Program-made: the position numbers and the translations under genes
The notes under the pieces: model-generated
What the model was told of the DNA's origin: nothing
What the model saw: the letters and a program-made list of their open reading frames with translations, nothing else
Databases searched by the model: none
NCBI GenBank assembly: GCA_022497145.1
Contig: MU385922.1
Coordinates: 110,321 to 174,320, forward strand
Direction of reading: 5' to 3'
DNA length: 64,000 nt
Origin: Rostrohypoxylon terebratum
Taxonomy: Eukaryota; Ascomycota; Sordariomycetes; Xylariales; Hypoxylaceae
Part shown: positions 34,801 to 47,764 of the stretch, in pieces
Numbering within the stretch: the first letter of the stretch is position 1
Layout of the letters: each line of letters starts with the position of its first letter

Positions 34801-36118
34801 CTCGCGCCGCCCTGTTGTCTAATGATCCATCACATCACATCATGGATAACATATCACATTCTCCTATCCTATACATATTCCCCGGTAGCCCTGTCCGGGC
34901 TAGCCCGCCTGTCGAAACTAAGCCCGCCAGCCTATGGAGGCTTTCTTGGACCCCCTTGGCCGTTATAGACGGAGCGGGCGGGCGTTAGGAACGAATGTGC
35001 CGTGCATGAAGAAATCGCGGGAAGGAACCGAAAAAGTAAAAAGTTCGAAAAGCCACGTTTTCCCCCAATCCTGCTCGAGGAGTCACAATTCGCCTAGAGA
35101 CGTACATACCTACCTATACCTACCCTCCCTACCTACCTAGTAGGTAGGCAAGCGAGCGACATCTTGACAAAAAGCCCGTACAAGCTCGGTCTGGAGTCTA
35201 AGCCCGCTCGACCTACCTAGCGTTGTAAGTATGGAATTTCGACGAACGCAATGATGTGATTGTCCACCTTTGGTAAAAGGAAAAAAGAGTTGATAGGCAG
35301 GCGGCGAACGGGTACGCGCATCCATGACCTACATTACATATACCGCAAGAGGTACATTACATGCGAGTATTCAAATTTCAAGCACCCTCCCGAGTCCGGT
35401 TCAAGGCTTATCCTATCCCGTCTCGTCTCGACCTTCGCACACCTACATGCCCTCACTCTCGCCACATAACATCTCTCCCGGGCATCCGTCGCCCTTATCC
35501 CTGACAGTCCTACAGCTAGAGCTTACATACCGACTTGAGTAACCTGACAGCGTCGCACAGCAGATAGCGCATTACCCTTTACCTGCGTGTCTTTCTGACC
35601 TACCTACCTGCCAGAGCCAACTGACCCGTAAACTTCGACGGTTAGCTACACATCCATACCTAGGTGAGCGAAGCCGAGCCGACCCAACCCAACCCAACCC
35701 CAACGCTGGGAGGAGGCAAACAAGTCCGCAGTTGCGCATCCGCCATGCAACATGGATATCAACCAACGACCGTCCCAATAACTGCGTCTCGCGGGCCGCA
35801 CACGTGCGTCGTCGTCGTAGTCGTCGTCTAACCCACTACCGCGAGCCGAACCAACCCGAACCAAACCAAGGAAAGAGAGTGCAAAAAAAAAGACTCTGGA
35901 CCGGGGTACCGAGCCGAATCGGGATATAAACCGCGAGAGACGAGAGGGGCCTTGGAATAACACAACGATAGCTACCTAGGTCCTAGGCAGGTATGTACTG
36001 AGCTATTACTACCTACCTAGGTACTCTATTGTAACCAACCTACAAGCCCTAAAGTAGGTACTTACTTAGGTCCTAGGTAGGGCATATGTATCTGATGACA
36101 TCTAGGAATTTTTTAGTA

Positions 36119-36146
36119 CCTAGGTCCTAGGTCCTAGGTCCTAGGT
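36119..36146. repeat. Tandem heptamer CCTAGGT x4
   Basis: Four exact copies followed by AGGTAGG; the densest of several CCTAGGT clusters in 35.97-36.15 kb. Confidence 0.92.
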
Positions 36147-37334
36147 AGGTAGGGTTGGCAGAGCTTCTGCTGCCTGCTGACCCGCGCAGGCCCTCCACGT
36201 GCTCGCCGCCAATGGATAGGCTGCCCACCTGCACGATTCCTCCCTGGACCTAGTCCGACCTTGTGTGCCCATCCACCCTCTCTCAGTCAATTGCATCGCG
36301 TATATCCACCCGGCCGATAGAGGACGGACGGGACGAAGGTGCCTTTTTATTTTATTTTAGGAAATATAGGCCTTTTATTATGAAACGTGACTTGAGAGGC
36401 GATTGTGTCAATCCCAAGCCATCGTCGAGACCGGGGAAAAAAAACAAGGCCCATGGACGATGGACGGGAAGTACACCAAAGTACCACACATATACACAGT
36501 ACACATACGCACACAATAACATCATACATAATAAATGACAGCGCGTGTCTCTCTTTCGCACGTAAGACACGGAGCAACCATGGCCCATCTGGTCGTATTC
36601 CCCGCGAATAAGGGGGTCGTGCTGCTTACACCTCAACGAGCTAGCTCTTGCTCGCAAGGCTGCCTATCGACAGTGTGCGCGCGCACATGCCTGCGGCGTG
36701 ATTCGCACAGGTATTACATTCCTACGCAGATAAGCTCGTGGAGCCCCCTTCAAAAACCCTCACCAACCCCTGTCCTGCTTCTCCGCCCGCATTCTCCGCG
36801 ACCGGTGTGACCAAATGATTTGAGTCCCTCGTCAGGTCGTATGGCTATGGGAAACCTCGTCTGTATTCTATTTACTTTTTCCGGCCAATGCTCCGTACGA
36901 CATACGTAATTCGTGTATGCCTCTCGAAACCATTTAGCTCGTTAACGAAAGATACCTACTTTGCTTTTTTTCCCTGCTTGCCGGGCACACAAGCCGTGCT
37001 AACTAGCGCCAGACAGGTGCAAGAAATGGCGGGATGGCGTCAACTTTGCTCGGTTCACCCCCAACGTAGCCGATCAATTTGTCCGATGTATCTATCCCCC
37101 ACGATCGAGTGCGCTAAGGCGAGTATTGAAAGAATCTCGCACTGGGCTGGCTACGAACAAGTGTACACCGCAAGAGAGATCGCCGCTAATAGCGGATGTT
37201 TCAGAAACGTGCTGACGCCAGTAAGCCACACAATCTCTTCATGATGTAGTGTACGAGGCTCTCACCAGCAGGTATGTCATATATTGTCATTGCCTGTAAA
37301 CAGAAGCCGGCGCTGAGATAAGCGGCTTGAGATC

Positions 37335-39953
37335 TCACTTCTTGATGAGTTTATACTTGCCCCCCACAATTTCCAGTTCACCGTCAGCCATCTTCTCGCC
37401 TAGAAACTCCTGCAGCTCTTCATTACTCCAGGGGAATCCGTCAGCAATCAGCATCTTCATCATCATTGAAATTTGGCCAAGCGGCATAGCGGGGCTCGAG
37501 TTTGTAAGCATGCCGACGATGAATTGCCAATAAACTTGTCGCTTCTCCCTCTCCTTTTCACTTATACCGGATTTGGCTTTTCGCGGCGTACCTGACGTTA
37601 CGTCAACGGCGGTCGTGGTAGAAGGCTGAGCTGGTTGAAGCGACGACGGTTGTTCAACGTCCGATAGGCGTTCAATGACAACATACTTGTTATCAGCCTG
37701 ACGGCGAAGCACGTGCTTCTTCACCCAGAACTCAAGCGCGGTGGTGAGAAGATCTTCATCCATTTCAAGCTTCATCCACAGATCTTCGAAGGTCCAACTA
37801 GATGAATTCTCCTCGCTAAAGGCATAGATGACGGCCGCTTCGTAAGTATGAACTTGCTCCGAAATCGTCCTGTCCTCGAGTTCGAGTTCCACGGTGGCCT
37901 GACCGAGATGGTTGAGCCACTTTATCTTACGTGACGGCTTAAGATGCTCAAATATGGTTTCGTACATTTTTTGCATTTCAGCAACGCTAGGAGGTAAGTT
38001 GAACCGTTCTTCTCCCACTTCTGGCCAGTAAAGGCGAGACAATATCCTTGCATGTATCGTCCAGTCTCGGTCTACTTTTTCTGGGTGATTCACAGCGCCA
38101 CGGTGTATGACACCGTCAAGTCGAGCCGAATCTTGGATATCCTTGATCATCACATCGCAAGCCTGCAATGATGACTCACCGAACCGTTTCTTCAACAATT
38201 CAAGCACGCCCACTTCTTGTTTGAATCCTGCTTGTTGAGATAATAGCCTTTCACCGATGATGCTCTGGAATTCCTTGATGAATACTTCTGGAGATCCTAA
38301 CGCCCCAATTAATGTGCCGATCACATCCTCAGACTTTCGACGTCTATAATTGGAGCCCGCATCTACCGGCGCAGGCGCCCAGTCAAGATCATCAAAGTCT
38401 TCATCTTGTCGCTCGTTACGGTACTCGTTGGAATCCTGTAGCAATAACTCCACAAGTTCGACAAGCTTCGTATTGCGGGCCTCGGTGGTTACTTCTTCTC
38501 GACTAGCTAGTAGACCCGTAACGATGATGCGAACGGTATCTTCTCGGGTACATAGGTACATCTGAAGAGAATAGGCTACTCGGTCTAGCAAGACCCTCGT
38601 GTGATCAAGTTTGTGGAATGTTCGGATCATGGCAATGTATGTACGAAGTATATCCAGCGTTGATCGTCCGGCATGAAGCAAGCGCTTCTGCAAGGTAGTC
38701 GAAAATGCATCTGTAAGCTGCAGTCGTCGTTGGGGTGTTGTGACTGCATAGCGGAGGTCATCGATGCCCCCTTCGCTGTCCGGCCAATTGATGACGATAT
38801 CGAATAACTCATCAATACGAAGCGCGGCAAGTCGCCCAGTGGCGATCTCTTTCCACTTAGCTACGTCTGCCCAAGCAACATCTACGTCGGTTCCAAGACT
38901 ACCGATGACTTCCGCGGCTAGTCTGGCGTACTTGTCCTCGACCCAGTCTAGGAGTTCTTTTACACATGTTGGCTGTAGTCGAATATGATTAGTAAGACGT
39001 GACCGCATTTTTAGGTCGTCATTAGGTTCCCATATTCCAGCGAATGTCTCTTGGATATAGGAGATCATTATGCCGTCTAGGAGTTCTGCAAATAGAATCT
39101 GGAATCTTTCCCCGGTCAACCCAACCTTGTTGAGTGAGTCGAGCAGTTCGTGCAATTTTCTTTTAGCTTGTTCCACTTTGCTGGGTTCTATAATCATCTG
39201 CTTTCCGCGGTCTGGAGCGCGACCGGTCCCCTTAACGCCAAGTAGCGTCTTCATAAGATCGCCTAAAACCGACTTCAGGGCCGCCATCAGCGCATCAGAC
39301 ATCGAGTTCCCTACAAGGGCATGTATATCACGTTGGAATTTCATTAGAGCACGGTCGCCCTCGTCCTCTTCCATGGCACGGACGATGAGCCGGAGACCGA
39401 ACACATACTGTCTATATGCGGCTTCCAGAGTTCGTATGCTTCCAAGCAAGGATTGTGTCTGATCCGAGTAGCCATCGCAGATTGCGAGCAATGGGAGCAC
39501 ATAACTCACAAAGTGCAAGCGAACCTGTTGCGTGTGCCACTCTAGGATATCTTCGGTGTGAATGGCAAGCGGAAGACGGCCGGTCGGGTTTACCACGTCT
39601 CGGAGAGCCTCCCGAAACGCTTCATCCTCAACTTCTTGCGAGTTCGGTAGCGAGCCGAAGGAATCCTCTACTGTCACGGAGGACGGAAGTGTAATGCGGG
39701 ACGTAGCCATGTGCCAGGACCGGTCAAAGCGGATCTGCTGCGCCGCGTGGTCATTGTGCCCTGGCGAAAGAAAAAGCTGAGCTTCAACGCCTCCTTTCTG
39801 GGGCATCTGAGCCAAGGGTCCCCCAAAAGCCTGGCCTTGTTCGGGAAACCGTATGGATGGCGTCGAATACGGCGTGGGCTGTGAGATGTCTGTTTGAAAA
39901 ACGGACTGGATGGCGCGTCTTCTTCGCGCGTTCCACATCGTATCTGCAGTCAT
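37335..39953 (-). CDS. APC2: Anaphase-promoting complex subunit 2 (cullin-type APC2)
   Basis: Cullin-family scaffold of the APC/C ubiquitin ligase, binding the RING subunit APC11 and driving cyclin and securin destruction in the nucleus. Single exon of 872 aa, close to the family size. The N-terminus carries ARRRRAIQSVFQTD. All-helical cullin repeats fill about residues 110-560. The cullin homology region runs from about 575 (VGVLELLKKRFGESSLQACD) through FNLPPSVAEMQKMYETIFEH at about 650 and GQATVELELEDRTISEQVHTY to a winged-helix FWVKKHVLRRQ at about 750. A final APC2-type winged helix occupies about 808-872 (YWQFIVGMLTN; NEELQEFLGEKMADGELEIV). The intervening Ser/Thr/Pro stretch is a linker. 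The ATG at 39953 precedes the conserved basic N-terminal block. No intron is needed. Confidence 0.95.
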   Translation of the reverse strand: MTADTMWNARRRRAIQSVFQTDISQPTPYSTPSIRFPEQGQAFGGPLAQMPQKGGVEAQLFLSPGHNDHAAQQIRFDRSWHMATSRITLPSSVTVEDSFGSLPNSQEVEDEAFREALRDVVNPTGRLPLAIHTEDILEWHTQQVRLHFVSYVLPLLAICDGYSDQTQSLLGSIRTLEAAYRQYVFGLRLIVRAMEEDEGDRALMKFQRDIHALVGNSMSDALMAALKSVLGDLMKTLLGVKGTGRAPDRGKQMIIEPSKVEQAKRKLHELLDSLNKVGLTGERFQILFAELLDGIMISYIQETFAGIWEPNDDLKMRSRLTNHIRLQPTCVKELLDWVEDKYARLAAEVIGSLGTDVDVAWADVAKWKEIATGRLAALRIDELFDIVINWPDSEGGIDDLRYAVTTPQRRLQLTDAFSTTLQKRLLHAGRSTLDILRTYIAMIRTFHKLDHTRVLLDRVAYSLQMYLCTREDTVRIIVTGLLASREEVTTEARNTKLVELVELLLQDSNEYRNERQDEDFDDLDWAPAPVDAGSNYRRRKSEDVIGTLIGALGSPEVFIKEFQSIIGERLLSQQAGFKQEVGVLELLKKRFGESSLQACDVMIKDIQDSARLDGVIHRGAVNHPEKVDRDWTIHARILSRLYWPEVGEERFNLPPSVAEMQKMYETIFEHLKPSRKIKWLNHLGQATVELELEDRTISEQVHTYEAAVIYAFSEENSSSWTFEDLWMKLEMDEDLLTTALEFWVKKHVLRRQADNKYVVIERLSDVEQPSSLQPAQPSTTTAVDVTSGTPRKAKSGISEKEREKRQVYWQFIVGMLTNSSPAMPLGQISMMMKMLIADGFPWSNEELQEFLGEKMADGELEIVGGKYKLIKK

Positions 39954-40088
39954 CTTGCTGCTATTGTCGTCCGTGATAGATTAAGGTATTCCATTCACCT
40001 ATCAACAAAGTACAGTCAAGCCCCCCTTGGATTGACGAGAATAAAGATCTGTTAGTTGAAATTGCCAGAGATTATTTTTAGTGAGGTA

Positions 40089-40177
40089 TCGTCTCTTAGC
40101 TTCCCGCCCGGTCGTATAATTTAGGCAGCTGAATTGTCAAGTGTGTATCACATTAAGCTAAGAGAGCTAAGAGACGA
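40089..40177. promoter_or_regulatory. 12-bp inverted repeat upstream of APC2
   Basis: TCGTCTCTTAGC at 40089-40100 and its exact reverse complement at 40166-40177, 65 bp apart. The right copy is preceded by a second AGCTAAGAG unit, making a tandem pair. It lies 136-224 bp upstream of the APC2 start, a plausible regulatory position; function unknown. Confidence 0.5.
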
Positions 40178-43100
40178 CAAGGTTGGTTAGAATGGTTGTT
40201 AGCACCTCCATGGGCATGGTGTTGTCAAGGCAAAATTAGCAAAAATGGATGTTTTTGGTTTGTTGAATGGAGATTGGGGCCGTTTAGGTAGGCGGTGAAT
40301 GGGGTGAATAGCGCTTGCCTCCAAAATTGTGTGGCGGTTGCGGTCGTTGCGAGCCAATGTGGATTCTAGGTAAACCTTATGCGGCGCGGCTAAGAGATGG
40401 TCCGTGTGCATTGATTACGTTATACTAGTGCGACACAGCCGACGTAGGGAAGCCTCGCGCGGCTGAAGCGTTTGTCGCAACATCCTCTTTCTTTCAATGT
40501 GGGTCCACTTATCTAGATACTATGTACCTATGTACCATGGTACCATAGTACCTATAATGAAAGGTACATTGTCCCTTTTACACGCCGACCGTGTATCTAC
40601 AATATACCTAGTACCATGTCTTTAACCTAACCCCGGACAGCCTTAGCGTAGTTTCCTCCACTGATACGGATGTCGCATTCTTGTGGTACTGTATGTAATA
40701 TGTACCTACCTTATTCATGGGTAGTATGTAACTATGTAAGTGAGCACCTGGCATGGGTAATGGGCATGAAGAGCCCTGGAGCATACTAGGCATTGCACTG
40801 ACCAAGTTCAAGGATGTTAATTGAGATACGCTAACGATAAGGTCCTTGATGATCGACTTCCTTCCAGTTTCGCTCGTTAATCTTAATCTTAAAAATATGT
40901 ATGTACAAGATCAATTTTAGAAAGGTTGGGCCGTTGGAGTCTCCGACACCATCTTTTACAGATATTACATAACAGACTATGCCATTTTCACTGCTATCCG
41001 ATGCATATCTGGACGGCAAGGACGACAAGGACGGCGGAGATTTCTGGATGTAATTAAACTCGTCCAGAGTTACTGAACTCCCCTTCCCAACTATCCCCGG
41101 TCAGAACGAGGGTAATTTCGGTCGATTGCGGCGCTGACGAATAACAAGCTTGCTTAAATCTGCATACAAGTGGCATGTGGGCAAGCAACGTATGGCGGGG
41201 GCACACGCGAATAGAAACGGAGAATACCAAGATGGCCGGTCAGCGTGGCCACGCATCTTTTTACGACGGTTGCTTGAGACTCAAGTCTCAAGGTAGGTAC
41301 TCGAAAGTATCCCAGGACCCAGGTATCCTAAGTATCGAGGGTATCAGGGTATCCATCGCGGTATCGCATATCATTTTTCTAACTACTAGGTACTATGTAA
41401 GTATGTAAGTATGTATCGACTCCCCCACTCGCAGCATGGAACTGGGTCCGACACTGTCGACCTGTCAGACTTGAGCCGTACGGCCTCACTGCGTAAAAAC
41501 TAGGCTACACGGTGAGGACGGCTGAAATGAGTGAGACGGTTTAGGGCTGACACTAGCATCTGCCATCTGTAAGTACTCTATGTGTATGTATGTACGAGAA
41601 AGCCAAGTGTGTTTCAAGTCGCGGATAGGGTAAACAGTCGGAAGCCGAAAGACGTAATCAACAATTTCGGTCCCGTTCAGCCACTGCAGCCAACACCAAA
41701 CAGCTGCCAAGGCCGTGTCACGTCAAACGCACGATGATGCTCTATCTGCGTCGTTGCGTGGGTATGTGTTAAGTGTGTGTGGGCGTCGTGTTGCTTTCCA
41801 TTCCTCATACGGGGAACGTCCGATGTATTAGATAACTTAGGTAGACTAATAAAAATATCATGAAGTTTATGACAGCTGCGTGAGCCTAGTTTCGATCTCG
41901 TACAGTTGATCCACAGCTGCTCTACCATACTTTGCCATACCTTCTAGTCGAATATGTGTAGTAAGCGCAGGAGACGCGAGTTGACTGGGCGAGCTTCATG
42001 TTTTTGGTTACATTCGGGGTTGATGTAGCTCTCGCCTCCCACGTTCAGCCTGCAGCTTTCACACGTGTAGGTCAGGTGGTTTGGGGAAGACTGGACCGGG
42101 GTTATCTGTACGCTTTAAACCTGACAGGTCCTTGCAGTGTAGTAATCACCACCCATCAACCGTCAAGCATCGTTTCAAGAAATGCATTGCAACTGGACCG
42201 GCCTTAGTGCGAGTCGGTCGCAAGTTCGCGTGGTTGGTCGCCAACGGCTACTCCGTGAGTCTGGTACTTGGTTAATAGGGCATATCCGGCAGCGCTATGG
42301 CCATATGCGTCCCGAAGTCAGTATCCGAACTTTTCTCCGGCGGGCGGTGCGGCACGGACGAGAAAAGAGAGCACATTATTACGCAGTCATGGTTGTGGTT
42401 TACGTTAAAGCATAAGTTTTTATCGAGCAATGTTACCAAAAATGGCCTGTAAATGAAATAAGTGCAAGGGAGACCACCTTCTATTGTTCGAATTAGCGGG
42501 CTACTGACCACTAAGACAGCAGCTGGTGCTGTATGCCTACGGCGCAGCAGAGTGTCCATTGTCAGAATCTCCAGCTCACGACGTATCGAGTGAGATCGAC
42601 GCTGGCCTGAGATTGCTCGATGGACGGGTAACATCGTTACGCCGGTCTCTTGCTATCTTCGAAATGGTCGTCTACTTCAGTCCCATTCGATTTCCTGTTG
42701 TTGGCGGTAGCCACTGTAGGTAGCTTCGGGACCGATCGAAACAATCTTGATCATTCTGTAAGATTTCATATGTTTCTTGCGGCGCAGGGGCTTCGATTGC
42801 AACCCTTGTGATGTGTGATATGTAAAAATGCAAATTTAGAACAATGTTCAAGTGATCGTGACATTCTTCCAAGATGCTCTACATAGTAAGGTGTCTCCGT
42901 GGAGAAAATGAGAGATCGCCGCTGTCGCAATAGTACCCCTCGCCTTATCACGAATATGCTGGCCATTAATGGTCTATGACCTATTATCGCCTTTCTCGGC
43001 AGGGAGTCAGCCATTATCCGCTGAACGCGCGGCACCATCAGCATCAGCACCAGCACTACTGCATCATCATTAGTTGAGGCTCGTAACCACGATTACCCCA

Positions 43101-43249
43101 CGGCCCCCAACGACTTTTTGCGAAACGGTGCCCGAGGCCTGCGGTGTTGCGGAGTGTTCGACGTTGTGTACTTGTAACATGGGTTGCCAAACTGGTCTCA
43201 TAGCAACGGACTTGCTTCCGACACTAAGAATAACAAAGTGATGGCGTTA

Positions 43250-43279
43250 TTGCTATTGCTGTTGCTGTTGCTGTTGCTT
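43250..43279. repeat. Hexamer microsatellite TTGCTN x5
   Basis: TTGCTA, three TTGCTG, then TTGCTT. It creates a poly-Leu stretch in a short unsupported frame. Confidence 0.9.
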
Positions 43280-45740
43280 CTATTTCTCATTATTGGGAGA
43301 TGTCGCGTGTTTAGTGCCTGTCTGATAAATTCTCCGAGACGTCGTAGAGAGAGTAAACATATGCAATTCTGATCGACTAAGATCTCGTACTACACCACAG
43401 GTACAGGAGGCTTCTACTATGGTAGAGGGTGTAGGCGGTAAGTAAGATGATCAGCAGCCACGGTTGGTTAGGTAGGAATTCTTTACTCCTAACCACGTTG
43501 CCTCGTGGCATTCGGCATACTTTAATCCCCTACACACCGAGTAGAATCTCAATTGCCGGACGGAGAATGTAAGCGTTCTGCGTGATTCGACAAACGAGAT
43601 CGGCCGCCGGAGTTTAGGAAAATACCTTCTCTGCAGTGAATGATCGCTCGATTTTTAGGACCATTGTCAGAACCATTGTCAGAACGTTGGGTGTTGCTAC
43701 TGCACATAGCAACATCCATACGGACATCGCCGCCATGTTAGTTCCAAGGTTCTTTGCTATAGTTATTGATAATTGTTATGTTAAGATAATCGGGAAATCG
43801 TGCCGTCGCTACGCAACAACACGTGTGTCAATGCTGAGCTACCAAAGATGCTCTATAATCAATAATATCTCCGTCGATAATAGGGAGGTTTGATAATAGA
43901 TCGGATAGTCGGTTGTAGATGGGTCAGTCTAGGCCTCGAGTCGTAAGAGATGCAAGGAATATCGGTTCAAGGTTGTCAATAAGTCCGTCTTGATCCCGAA
44001 GTGGAAGTTTGAGAGTGGACACTTTTGAAGAGATCCCGAGGTACTTTGAGAGGTCGCTTAGGAGTTTCATGGTTTATGACCCGCAGTAGTTGCAGTGGTT
44101 CAAGGTTTTCTACTAGCACTAGCACTACGAAAGTACTAAAGTCTAACGCAGTAACTTTACCAGCATTACTAGTATGTACTACATAGTAGAGTCTAGCACT
44201 ACTAGGTACTAGGTAAAGACTAGGTAGGGAATATTAAGAAATAGACTTTTAAGGGTTTACCCGCTCCGTACCTGCTTGCTTGGCCTCTTACGATAATAGC
44301 TGGAGACGCAGAATTACACTAGAATTGTAACTATACATACAACCTTGATGCTTGATAGTACAAGTGCAACATCAGTTTGTGTGTTGTTACGCAGTAGTTC
44401 GCGCGCAAACCAAGACTATTGTTTGATTTCCCACTTACAAGACCCATTTTCGGTTGATGGATACCGAGAAAACGAATTGAAAGTCCCAACGAGACCCCGT
44501 GATTGACGATGTTGCAAACTCCGGGTTAAACATGATCGTCGGTGAATAAAACGCGCCGGTACTTTTACTCGGTACTTAGGAGTGGATGTACATTGTAGGT
44601 ACTCGGACTCACAGACTCATTAAAAAACTGGCGAACATTCTCAAAAACGTGGGCATTTAGGGTCAAGTAAGGTTAAGTACATAGTGTAGTATGGATTTTG
44701 TGGGGGAGAACTGGAGAGATAAACTATCGTCTTTTTAAACCCTGTCTTACGTAACTTCACTAAGGGTGCTAATTGTAAATCAGCATAACTCTTCGAATCC
44801 ATTGAATAAACCCTGGTAATGTACCTGTTATGTAGATATGTAGAGACAGGGACTTATTTATACTATTATACACGATGGATTCAAGCTTTAACTCTATCAC
44901 GTCGATCCACATGGCTTTTTTTTGGTCTCCGTCCACGGAAGGAGCCTTTAGGTTTAGACACTAAGCCCTGCATATCAGCAATGTGGGATTATGTAAGTAT
45001 TAACGGGTCAGATCTACATTTGTACCAGAGTATATTTTGTTCATGAATTTCTAATGGATTTTCTACTAACTTAAATCGTCTTTCCATTCATCTATTCTTC
45101 ATCTCCCCAGACGCAAGTCTCTGCAGCAATTCTCCACCTATAAATGCAACGAAATAAGAAACACAATTAAGGAAATAGGTGATAACTTCCTTGTGTCAGG
45201 ATCAAATAGTTCCTCGCGTTTAATAACTTTATCTGTACTTATCTCAGAACCCAATGAAGGCACGAGCTAAGAAACCCGAAGAAAAAAACTACACAAACCG
45301 CTGACATAGCTTCAAGGAACTATCCACACAACCGGTGCTCATGGTGTTATCCAGAAGGTGAAAAGATCGTCGTCTTCAATCAATCTGAAAACCAATGCCG
45401 TAGCTTCGCAGCCTGTTTCTATTTCTGGCACCATTGCACACAGACGATATGGCACATGGCTTTCCCCACTCCACTGTACCCCTGATACCTTAGTCCCCAG
45501 TCCGACTTTTCTGCCCACCAGCGCCAGTCCAGCTTTGGCCTTCTGGAAGGCTATGCTTGCTTTCTTCTCCAACACAATCTCCACGTTCCGACGGACGCTC
45601 GGGGGGTCGGGTAGTACATTCTACCTACCTGAAAGATTTCCAGAGAGACGATTGGTCGCAGACTTCAGTGTTTGACGCACTTGACGTACTTGACACATAC
45701 GACACCACATACGATTCGGCCGATCACAGTACCACCACCG

Positions 45741-45764
45741 TCATCATCATCATCATCATCATCA
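45741..45764. repeat. Trinucleotide microsatellite TCA x8
   Basis: Eight exact TCA units followed by ACAACAA. Confidence 0.92.
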
Positions 45765-47764
45765 ACAACAAAAAATCACGAACTAAGATCTGGGTCCTGT
45801 ATGGAACCCTCTTGCTGCAGAACGAAGGCGCATTTTCATGTATCACGTTAGCTGTCGTCTAGTGTCGACCAACCAACCTCCTCCACCGCAATACCGAAGC
45901 TGGTTTCGACAGAATTATTGCGCCGTCGACTATTAGCAAGTTTTTTTCTTCGCCCTTTCTACTAGTTCATTTACATGCTAGGTTAGTTAGAGCTCTGGCC
46001 CAAGTGGTTCTGCTGTAAAGTGGCTCAAAAGATGATTGGCGGAAAGCCAGCGAGTTAGCCTCGAGCCATCCTTGAAGGTCTTAATAGTGTGTGCTATTAT
46101 TAAGACAAAAAATGGGTGCGAGCGTCCGTTGTGGATCTGACTACATAGTATGATGCCGAGGGAATGAATATTGAAACACAGATTATGCATAAAATCTACC
46201 TTGAGGACCACAAACAATGGGCCCCTCACGTGGGAAAAGTGCCCCCATTTTCGGCCGAATGGTTTCGTCGCGAGAACGCGAGGGGTCTTGGGTCTTTTGG
46301 GGGGTGCGTCGAAGATCAGGAAATTATGTATGCACAATGCGCCGGATGGGATTGGTAGAGGCGTGATGGCGCGGAATTGTTCCCATCGTTCCATTGCGAC
46401 CCTGGCTGGCTATAGGAGGTCTCGTCGTGACATAACGATTTCCAGATGACCGGTTTGAAGGGACCACTCGTTCTCTCCTTTCTGCCCCCTTCTGACTGGA
46501 CCTTGACAAAAGCACGCAAGGTACAATCATACATACCTGCCACGGTGCTGAACTTTTACCAGTTACAGCTGCTATAACCAGGCACCATTGTACAGAACAG
46601 GTTACGATCCAAAGTTGAACATATCCTAATCAGGAAGTTGGTAGTGGTCTTGCGCACCCATACTACCTAACCGTACCTAGCAGGAGCAGTTTGGCAGTTA
46701 GCCATTCATGTACTGTAACGCCATTCCCTGTTTGCCACCTGGCTAACGGGCGGGCTGTCTGCAGATTCTGCACCTCTGCGCCTGTATTATATGCTGCTGC
46801 GTCTGTAGCTAGCTGAAGCAGGTCTATTGCAGTTCGAGCTATCCCCAAACAGGGGTCCTCACCCATGTCGTCCACGTCTTCTCTCGTGCTGCTTTCGAGA
46901 TCATCTATGATCTTTCCCACCTTCTTTCCCCCCACCGGGAGCATGGTCGCAGCGCACGTTGCACGCACATACCATGTGTAGGAATGTGGGCGACCAAGAA
47001 ATGATGGCAAACTTGCCCCTTAGCTTAGCCCGATCAGTTTGCCATAGACCTTCTGCTATAGGACGATGTTACCGTAGCCAGCTCTAGCAAAGCTAAACCC
47101 CACGCAAATCTCTATAGCATGGTACCTTAACTTAAGCGTAAAAAGATTGCGTGAACGTAGAGGTAGCATCGAATTTATGCTAGCGGGGCCAAACCCATGT
47201 TCCCGTATGTTTTGCCGACCTTGAATCTTGAATCAAGATAACCTTTCGGTCCCGAAGAAGTTAGGCAGTTTTATCGCTAGTTGGGGGACTAGACACAGCG
47301 CCAGTAACGTTGGAATAGCTTCGCTTAGGAGAAAGAGAATGTATGGTTACCAAAACATCACAAAGTGCTTCACACAAGTTGCTCAAAAGTCTCAAGATAG
47401 TGTTTTGATGATAAGAAGGTAAATTTCATTTCCGTTGATGCCAAATTTATACAAGGTCAAAAGATCACCGAAGATCGTCAAAGATCGAAGATCGAACGAA
47501 GAAGGTCGAAAAGAAAATAGGGGTATATGCTTAAATCTTCCACGCCATATTCCAAAGCTCGTCAGTCCCCAAAATCCAGTCCCATATATACTCCGAGTAA
47601 AAATATATCCCGAATGTTTTGAATGTCGGTCGAACAGTCGTCTAAAACCATATCCCGCTTCCCAAGTTCTCGTGGCTCCCATATTTTCACATTGACGTCC
47701 TAACAATCATTCATCCATCCATGAAGAATCGTCGAAAGTGCCGTCTGAATTTTCTTTTCTTGTT

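Larger units (their letters stand above)
28564..37334. other. Gene desert, right part, downstream of APC2
   Basis: 8.8 kb with no confident gene. It holds an 11-mer array (28677-28720), a heptamer array (36119-36146), clusters of ACCTAGGT words (29875-29890, 30125-30140, 35970-36150), a tRNA-promoter-like word (33819-33830) and scattered short coding-like segments between about 30.8 and 31.9 kb. Open frames here are up to about 126 codons, without domains. Confidence 0.5.
39954..47764. other. Gene desert between APC2 and the zinc-finger gene
   Basis: 7.8 kb. The first 250 bp hold the APC2 leader and promoter, including the inverted repeat at 40089-40177. The rest holds microsatellites at 43250-43279 and 45741-45764, a hairpin-forming sequence at 46078-46106 (GTCTTAATAG / CTATTATTAAGAC) and weak open frames at 45339-45584, 45987-46394 and 46663-47010, all minus strand. 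The first and third lack a normal ATG at their 5' end and none has a recognised domain, so none is called. Confidence 0.5.

Noticed and set aside
43184..43372. 62-codon frame with poly-Leu that resembles a membrane segment
   Set aside because: The Leu run is produced by the TTGCTG microsatellite, so the resemblance is an artefact.
45339..45584. 81-codon minus frame that reads like protein
   Set aside because: No ATG at its 5' part, and the opposite strand is open too; evidence insufficient.
46663..47010. 115-codon minus frame with an acidic helical look
   Set aside because: The frame begins with TTG; the first ATG leaves 92 codons with no recognisable family. Noted as weak only.
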